From positions 1-18,982 of the forward strand of contig JBFLVQ010000101.1 in assembly GCA_040758525.1 (NCBI GenBank): a DNA stretch of 18,982 nt, written 5' to 3'. Shown here in pieces: positions 14,648 through 18,982 of this stretch. The translations under genes were made by a program, and so were the position numbers. Positions within the stretch are counted from its first letter, which is position 1; every line of letters starts with the position of its first letter. This stretch comes from JBFLVQ01 sp040758525. Its GTDB lineage: Bacteria; Acidobacteriota; Blastocatellia; Chloracidobacteriales; JADJPF01. The notes beneath the pieces are model-generated. The model did no database searches, was not told the DNA's origin, and saw nothing but the letters and a program-made list of their open reading frames with translations.

Positions 14648-14737
14648 GGCGGCCCGGCGGGCATGGATTACGAAAAATCTTTAGCCCCGTAGCTCTGCGC
14701 CTTTCGGTTTCCCGAAGTTTGCTCTGAGCAGTAAAGG
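14640..14737 (-). promoter_or_regulatory. GEMM-I cyclic dinucleotide riboswitch (likely cAG-sensing, GEMM-Ib)
   Basis: The minus strand reads as a complete 98-nt GEMM-I aptamer. P1 pairs CCUUUACUG (14729-14737) with CAGGAAAGG (14640-14648) with one mismatch. Then comes CAGAGCAAAC, a stem UUCGG-GAAA-CCGAA with the conserved GNRA tetraloop, and the core GGCGCAGAGCUACGG. The second arm GGGC-UAAA-GAUU...AAUC-CAU-GCCC has the tetraloop-receptor-like internal loop, and the conserved 3' segment GCCGGGCCGCC closes the fold. Aligned with the Vc2 c-di-GMP riboswitch, A47 and C92 equivalents are kept but G20 is A. In the GEMM-Ib subclass of Geobacter that A gives specificity for 3',3'-cGAMP. It lies 260 bases upstream of pilM and reads in the same direction. 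Fold confidence is high; ligand identity is inference. Confidence 0.9.
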
Positions 14738-14759
14738 TTTCTACCCCATTTTTTTCATA

Positions 14760-14789
14760 GGTTTACCATTGTTATATGTCCGACGTCAA
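14760..14789 (-). promoter_or_regulatory. Weak candidate promoter upstream of the riboswitch
   Basis: On the minus strand TTGACG (14784-14789) is a good -35 match, but the only correctly placed -10 is TAAACC (14760-14765, 18-base spacer), a poor match. Initiation here would begin the transcript just before the riboswitch. A TATATATAAG stretch on the minus strand near 14875 is an alternative -10. The rest of 14738-14983 holds nothing else I can assign. Confidence 0.25.
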
Positions 14790-14983
14790 CAGTTTTTTTT
14801 CCCTACCTCTATAACACCCTCTCAGGGAGGTCTTTTCCAGCGCCTTAATAAGAACGGCTTTCCCAATGTTTACTTATATATAGCTCATCACACAGAACGC
14901 TTGCCAAGAAGGATATTTTTTCCTTTTCCAAGTCTGTATGTGAACAATTTTTCGCGCCCATTTCCGTACCATTTTTGCGCTCG

Positions 14984-15784
14984 CTATTGCTCAGACTGTG
15001 AGGATTCTGGGGCATTGGGCTTGACACGCACACTTTTGGCAGGAATACCTACATTGACATGGAAAGGCTGCACATCACGGGTGGCCAATGCCATTGCCCC
15101 TACCATCGCATCTTGGCCTACATTTGTTCCAGAAAGCACCGTGCAATGATAGGTAAGGCGTGCACGATCGCCAATCACCGTCGGCTTACAAGAAACATCA
15201 TTAATATCAACAATACTATGAGAATGCGAATAGACATTGGCATAATCAGAGATACTGACATTATTACCAATAATAATTTCGCCACGATCATCAAGTAGTA
15301 CATTACGATGTAGCGTAACATTGTCGCCAATTGTCAGGTTATAACCAAAGCTCCATTCAACAAAATGGAAACATCTAAAATTCTCTCCCACTTTACGAAA
15401 TATATAAGGCGCAAGCATACGGCGAAACTTGAAAGCAATATAGAGATTGTTGCCTAGAGGCGAGCGATCAAACATCTGCCATAGCCAGATTAGCGGCTTG
15501 CGTGGATAGTACTGCTCAGGATCTATATCAACATAATATTCCGGTTCCATAGTTATATTGCGTGGATCAAATGAGGCAATGACAGCACGTGCCGCAATGG
15601 GGTGCTTGTGACTGTATAACTGTTTGATATTGGGTCTTTCACCCATATAGATCTCATAGAGGGTATCACGCACTACATCATTGCGATCTAGCTCGGGAGA
15701 ATTTATCTTCTCTTCCAAACGGGCAAGAAAGTCATTAAAGATAGTCTCGGCTGTCTCTGTGGCTGTCAAATTCCTATATGGCAT
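14984..15784 (-). CDS. Left-handed beta-helix (hexapeptide) acyltransferase
   Basis: A 266-residue protein of the hexapeptide-repeat acyltransferase group (WcaF/NodL/maltose acetyltransferase-like). The C-terminal part (about 148-250) has the repeat pattern of a left-handed beta-helix: LTIGDNVTLHRNV, GEIIIGNNVSISDYANVYSHSHSI (split, 168-191), PTVIGDRARLTYHCTVLSGTNVG (split, 201-223), and the closing GIPAKSVRV (246-254) common to these enzymes. H187 and H189 in YSHSHS lie where the catalytic His is usually found. The N-terminal 145 residues are an extra helical domain I do not recognise, with conserved-looking YYPRKPLIWLWQMF (92-105). The substrate is probably a sugar or cell-surface glycan, which is inference. 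It is a lone gene between mutS and the pilus leader. Confidence 0.82.
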   Translation of the reverse strand: MPYRNLTATETAETIFNDFLARLEEKINSPELDRNDVVRDTLYEIYMGERPNIKQLYSHKHPIAARAVIASFDPRNITMEPEYYVDIDPEQYYPRKPLIWLWQMFDRSPLGNNLYIAFKFRRMLAPYIFRKVGENFRCFHFVEWSFGYNLTIGDNVTLHRNVLLDDRGEIIIGNNVSISDYANVYSHSHSIVDINDVSCKPTVIGDRARLTYHCTVLSGTNVGQDAMVGAMALATRDVQPFHVNVGIPAKSVRVKPNAPESSQSEQ

Positions 15785-15976
15785 ATATGATCTGCTCCCT
15801 AATTCTTCTTACATACAGTCGCCATGAAAGCAGGCAATGTAAATAATATAGATAGATTGATGTCAGCGCTGTACACGGGACAAGGCTGTTAAGGCTGACA
15901 ATTATCGATTGATTTATCGACTAACAGAACTATAGATATCACACGGCCGTGGTCGATTCAACTCACCCTGGATTAC

Positions 15977-18604
15977 TTAAAGCAGTTGTCGTTTTAAGTC
16001 AGCAAGTTGACGAGCTGCCTCCTCGGGCGAAAGTTGCTCTAGGGAAAGATGGCGCAGTTGTTCAAGCACCGTCTCGTTGGCTAAGTCAAACAGACTCGGT
16101 TGTTGCTTCCAACGTGGTCCCTGTGAAGGTAGATGGCGGGCAAGTTTGGGCCGTCCAGTAACATCCAGTTCATTAGCCTCAAGATTGCCTAGGATCTCTC
16201 GCGCGCGCTCAATTACTATGTTAGGAAGACCAGCCAGCCGCGCCACTTCGATACCATAAGATTTGCTTGCCGCGCCCTCAATAAGCCTACGTAGGAAGAC
16301 AATCTGCCCTTCCTGTTCTTTAATTGCCATCTGATAATTGCGTACCCCTGGCAGCAGTTTAGCCAATTCTGTCATCTCGTGATAATGAGTAGCAAAGATC
16401 GTTTTAGCGGCATGTTGAGATGCGTCATGCAAGTATTCAGCAATCGCCCATGCCAATGAGAGACCATCAAAGGTAGCAGTACCACGACCAATCTCATCAA
16501 GCAGGATAAAGCTGCGTGGCGTAGCAGTATTGAGAATGTTGGCTGTCTCGGTCATCTCAACCATAAATGTAGAGCGCCCACGCGCCAGATTGTCGGAAGC
16601 TCCTACACGTGTAAAGATGCGGTCCAGTATCGCAATACGTGCCTCTTCAGCAGGCACAAAAGATCCTATATGTGCCATTATACAGATGAGTGCAGCCTGT
16701 CTTAAATAGACAGATTTACCACCCATATTTGGTCCTGTAATAATCAGCAGACGATGAGTAGTGTTATTGATATATAGATCATTAGGTATAAAGCGCTCAC
16801 ATTGGGCTTCGACAACAGGATGGCGTGCTGCACGTAACATAATATCATCGCCCTCATGTAGGGTAGGCCGACAATAATTGTAGCGTGCCGCTACTTCAGC
16901 AAGGGTAAAAAGGAGATCAATAAGCGCAAGAATATGTGCGGTGCGCTGTATACGCTGTGTCTGGGTAGCAATCTGACGACGTATATCCTGAAAGAGTTCT
17001 TGTTCAATTTCAGCAATATGCTCTTCCGCACCTAGTACTTTCTCTTCTAATTGCTTCAGTTCGGGTGTAGTAAAGCGTTCCGCACCTACTAGTGTCTGCT
17101 TGCGCTCATAATCATCTGGCACATGCTTAAGATTTGCCTTGCTTACTTCGATAAAGTAGCCAAAAACATTATTAAATTTCACTTTTAGCGAGCTGATACC
17201 AGTACGTCCACGCTCACGTGTCTCAATAGCGGCAATCAATCCTTGTGCATTCTTACGCACCGAGCGTAGCTCATCGAGCTGGGCATGATAGTTCTCTCGT
17301 ATCACTCCACCCTCACTCAATTGCAAAGGTGGCTCATCGACAATCGCTTGATTAATGAGATCATATATATCTTTCAACTCGTCTAAGTCTTCCCGTAGAA
17401 CTTCCAGTAGTGAACTACGTGCCTCAGCAAGTTGCTGTTTTACTGCCGGTATGATGGCAGCACTATTCTTTAGTGAGATCAGATCACGTGGATTGGCGGT
17501 GCCCAGCGAGATACGTCCAAGTAGTCGCTCTAGATCCTGTACATTGCTAAGCTGCTGACGTATACGATCGCGCATTATCGTAGCACGACGTGCTTCGGCA
17601 ATGGCATCTAGACGTGTGTTCAATTCACCAATATTGATTGAAGGGCGTAGTAGCCATTGGCGTAGCAGGCGCGCTCCCATACCTGTGAGGGTTTCATCAA
17701 GTAACGCTAGTAGTGTATTGCGGCGCGCACCTTCAAGCGTCTCTACTAACTCCAAATTACGCACAGTAGCACTATCTAAAATAAGGTAATCGGCGGGCTC
17801 GAAGTAGCTAATGCCGGTAATATGAGCGGCGGCTTCCTTCTGTGTCTCTCGCACATAATCTAGGATTGCACCGGCAGCGGCAATCGCATTATTTTTACTA
17901 GCAAGCCCAAAACCCTCCAGCGAGTTGACCTTAAAATGAGAATGTAGCAATGCTAACGCACGTTCATATTCGAAATGCCAATCCTCTAATGGTGTAGTAA
18001 CAGCGCCAGCAAAGTTCGCAGGAGCATCCTCAGAGGAACGCGGCGACTTAATCAGTACTGCGAGCGATTCTGGGTAGAGCAGTTCGCGTGGGGCAAAGCT
18101 TTCGATCTCCTGTATTAGGCGCGGCCAAGCCTCATCCCCAATAAATTCTGTAGCAATAAATTCACCAGTGGAGACATCAACAAAGGCCGCCGCCATGCTT
18201 GCGCCGCTGCCTGAAATCGCTGCTAAATAGTTATTCTCGCGTCCATCAAGTAATTGTGCGTCAATTGCGGTGCCGGGTGTAATGACACGTATAACTTCAC
18301 GCTTGACCAATTTGATCCCTTTGCCAGGCGCCTCTAGTTGCTCACAGATTGCCACACGATAGCCTTTGCGTACCAGCTTAGCAATATAGCTGGTAGCCGA
18401 GTGATAGGGTACACCACACATGGGAATAGGATTACCACGCTCTTTTTGGCGTGCGGTTAGGGTAATCTCAAGCTCTCTTGCTCCTAGTAAGGCATCTTCA
18501 TAAAACATTTCATAGAAATCACCCAAGCGAAAAAATAGTATCGTGCCTGGGTACTGTCGTTTAATTTCATGATATTGCCGAAGCATCGGCGTTGTGTTAT
18601 CCAT
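15977..18604 (-). CDS. mutS: DNA mismatch repair protein MutS
   Basis: A full-length 875-residue MutS, which recognises mismatches and small loops and starts repair with MutL. Domain I has the mismatch-reading Phe-x-Glu motif at F30-Y31-E32 (GDFYEMF). The connector, lever (about 270-580) and clamp follow. The ATPase domain shows Walker A GPNMGGKS (624-631), Walker B FILLDEIGRGT (699-709) and FATHYHE (737-743), then SKSYGIEVARLAGLP (780-794). A QPSLF peptide (835-839) near the C-terminus fits the QxxLF sliding-clamp-binding motif. The ATG has AGGAG four bases upstream, slightly close. Flanked by an acyltransferase gene and an intergenic hairpin repeat, it seems to be its own transcript. Confidence 0.97.
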   Translation of the reverse strand: MDNTTPMLRQYHEIKRQYPGTILFFRLGDFYEMFYEDALLGARELEITLTARQKERGNPIPMCGVPYHSATSYIAKLVRKGYRVAICEQLEAPGKGIKLVKREVIRVITPGTAIDAQLLDGRENNYLAAISGSGASMAAAFVDVSTGEFIATEFIGDEAWPRLIQEIESFAPRELLYPESLAVLIKSPRSSEDAPANFAGAVTTPLEDWHFEYERALALLHSHFKVNSLEGFGLASKNNAIAAAGAILDYVRETQKEAAAHITGISYFEPADYLILDSATVRNLELVETLEGARRNTLLALLDETLTGMGARLLRQWLLRPSINIGELNTRLDAIAEARRATIMRDRIRQQLSNVQDLERLLGRISLGTANPRDLISLKNSAAIIPAVKQQLAEARSSLLEVLREDLDELKDIYDLINQAIVDEPPLQLSEGGVIRENYHAQLDELRSVRKNAQGLIAAIETRERGRTGISSLKVKFNNVFGYFIEVSKANLKHVPDDYERKQTLVGAERFTTPELKQLEEKVLGAEEHIAEIEQELFQDIRRQIATQTQRIQRTAHILALIDLLFTLAEVAARYNYCRPTLHEGDDIMLRAARHPVVEAQCERFIPNDLYINNTTHRLLIITGPNMGGKSVYLRQAALICIMAHIGSFVPAEEARIAILDRIFTRVGASDNLARGRSTFMVEMTETANILNTATPRSFILLDEIGRGTATFDGLSLAWAIAEYLHDASQHAAKTIFATHYHEMTELAKLLPGVRNYQMAIKEQEGQIVFLRRLIEGAASKSYGIEVARLAGLPNIVIERAREILGNLEANELDVTGRPKLARHLPSQGPRWKQQPSLFDLANETVLEQLRHLSLEQLSPEEAARQLADLKRQLL

Positions 18605-18700
18605 CCTTCTCCTGCCTTTGTCTGTTTGAGATTAAGATATGATGATCCGAAATAGATGCGCTTTGCGGCCTGTATGTGGCAGCCTGGAGATAATTTTTTG

Positions 18701-18761
18701 CCATAGAGGGCACAGAGACCAGTGAGACTACTATTCTCGCTGGTTTCTGTGCCCTCTATGG
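18701..18761. repeat. Large palindromic intergenic repeat (27-bp arms)
   Basis: The arm 18701-18727 (ccatagagggcacagagacc then agtgaga) is the reverse complement of 18735-18761 except at two positions, around a 7-base loop. In + strand RNA both exceptions are G-U wobbles, so the whole 27-pair stem can form; in minus strand RNA they are A-C mismatches. No T run follows the stem in either direction, although TTTTTT precedes it on the + strand. The gagggcacagag wording recalls the dispersed cacagag-type intergenic hairpins common in environmental bacterial genomes. It lies between the small membrane-protein gene and mutS. Confidence 0.8.
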
Positions 18762-18786
18762 TGAAGAACAATTAACTGCACCGCAC

Positions 18787-18982
18787 TCAGAACTTAGTGA
18801 TGCTTATATCATCCATACTGTCTTTGGGCTTGGTGAGAAACCAACCAACCCCACAACCGATCGCGGCGACAAAGCAGAGCAGCGATACGATCATGTGAGT
18901 ATACCCGGCAGAGGTGGTATCTGCATCACCCGAAGATTGGAACTTGAGGAACTGCCAGAGCGCGATACCCAATAAAACTATT
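18787..18982 (-). CDS. C-terminal part of a small membrane protein (partial)
   Basis: The frame is open from the right edge to a TAG stop at 18787-18789... read on the minus strand after DDISITKF, giving about 64 visible residues. It begins inside a hydrophobic segment (IVLLGIALWQFL), has a short polar loop (KFQSSGDADTTSAGY), and then a second membrane helix (HMIVSLLCFVAAIGCGVGWFL) with a charged tail (TKPKDSMDDISITKF). A TTG at 18970-18972 could serve as a start, but it falls within the first hydrophobic segment, so the true start is probably beyond the window. I do not recognise the family; it looks like a two-helix membrane protein. Confidence 0.6.
   Translation of the reverse strand, partial: IVLLGIALWQFLKFQSSGDADTTSAGYTHMIVSLLCFVAAIGCGVGWFLTKPKDSMDDISITKF

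Noticed and set aside
14640..14737. Plain c-di-GMP (GEMM-Ia) assignment for the riboswitch
   Set aside because: The specificity base is A rather than G in my alignment, so the cAG subclass is preferred; c-di-GMP or dual binding remains possible without an assay.
15861..15900. 7-bp inverted repeat tgtcagc/gctgaca between mutS and the acyltransferase gene
   Set aside because: Arms are short, 26 bases apart and without a T run; it could easily be chance.
1..18982. Mobile element, phage, CRISPR or defence system
   Set aside because: No transposase, integrase, repeat-spacer pattern or toxin-antitoxin-like pair was seen on either strand; apart from the palindrome at 18701-18761 the region looks like stable core chromosome.

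Overview
The window reads as an ordinary chromosomal segment of a Gram-negative bacterium. It has a secretin-type type IV pilus (T4P) operon, complete housekeeping genes (mutS, cinA, complex I subunit I) and no transposases, phage genes, tRNA/rRNA or CRISPR. Base composition looks moderate (roughly 45-50% GC by eye, not computed). Three things suggest, without proving, an Acidobacteriota member, perhaps of the Blastocatellia: the pilMNOPQ plus roadblock gene set, the style of the first NuoI copy, and a tyrosine/arginine-rich secreted protein with G-Y-x-x-G repeats.

Layout. 1-99 (+) is the 3' end of an unknown gene, followed by a good intrinsic terminator. 164-655 (-) is a small secreted Tyr/Arg/Asp-rich protein. 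864-4995 (-) is a run of six co-directional genes, read from right to left: a membrane-anchored FHA-trypsin protease with a good promoter, the RNA ligase-like 2H phosphodiesterase thpR, a rhomboid protease, two different NuoI-type ferredoxin subunits in tandem, and an 86-residue unknown protein coupled to the second NuoI. 5162-6973 (+) is a large single-pass protein resembling DUF3352, followed by cinA (7036-8274, +).

8337-14379 (-) is the T4P operon pilM-pilN-pilO-pilP-pilQ followed by a roadblock/LC7 (MglB-like) gene. PilM, PilN, PilO and PilP build the cytoplasmic ring and inner-membrane alignment complex, PilQ is the outer-membrane secretin, and the roadblock protein probably tunes a Ras-like GTPase that controls pilus activity or polarity.

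The most interesting element is in the ~600 bp gene-free leader of pilM. Positions 14640-14737 (- strand) fold as a GEMM-I riboswitch, the cyclic dinucleotide riboswitch class. The base at the position that is G20 in the c-di-GMP class is A, the hallmark of the GEMM-Ib subclass that senses 3',3'-cGAMP (cAG) in Geobacter. Downstream the leader offers mutually exclusive pairings with the riboswitch P1 strand, a nine-codon mini-ORF and a strong hairpin, and pilQ has its Shine-Dalgarno in a tight hairpin of its own.

14984-15784 (-) is a left-handed beta-helix acyltransferase, 15977-18604 (-) is mutS, and the right edge (18787-18982, -) holds the C-terminal part of a small membrane protein. Between the last two lies a 27-bp-arm hairpin that looks like a dispersed intergenic repeat.
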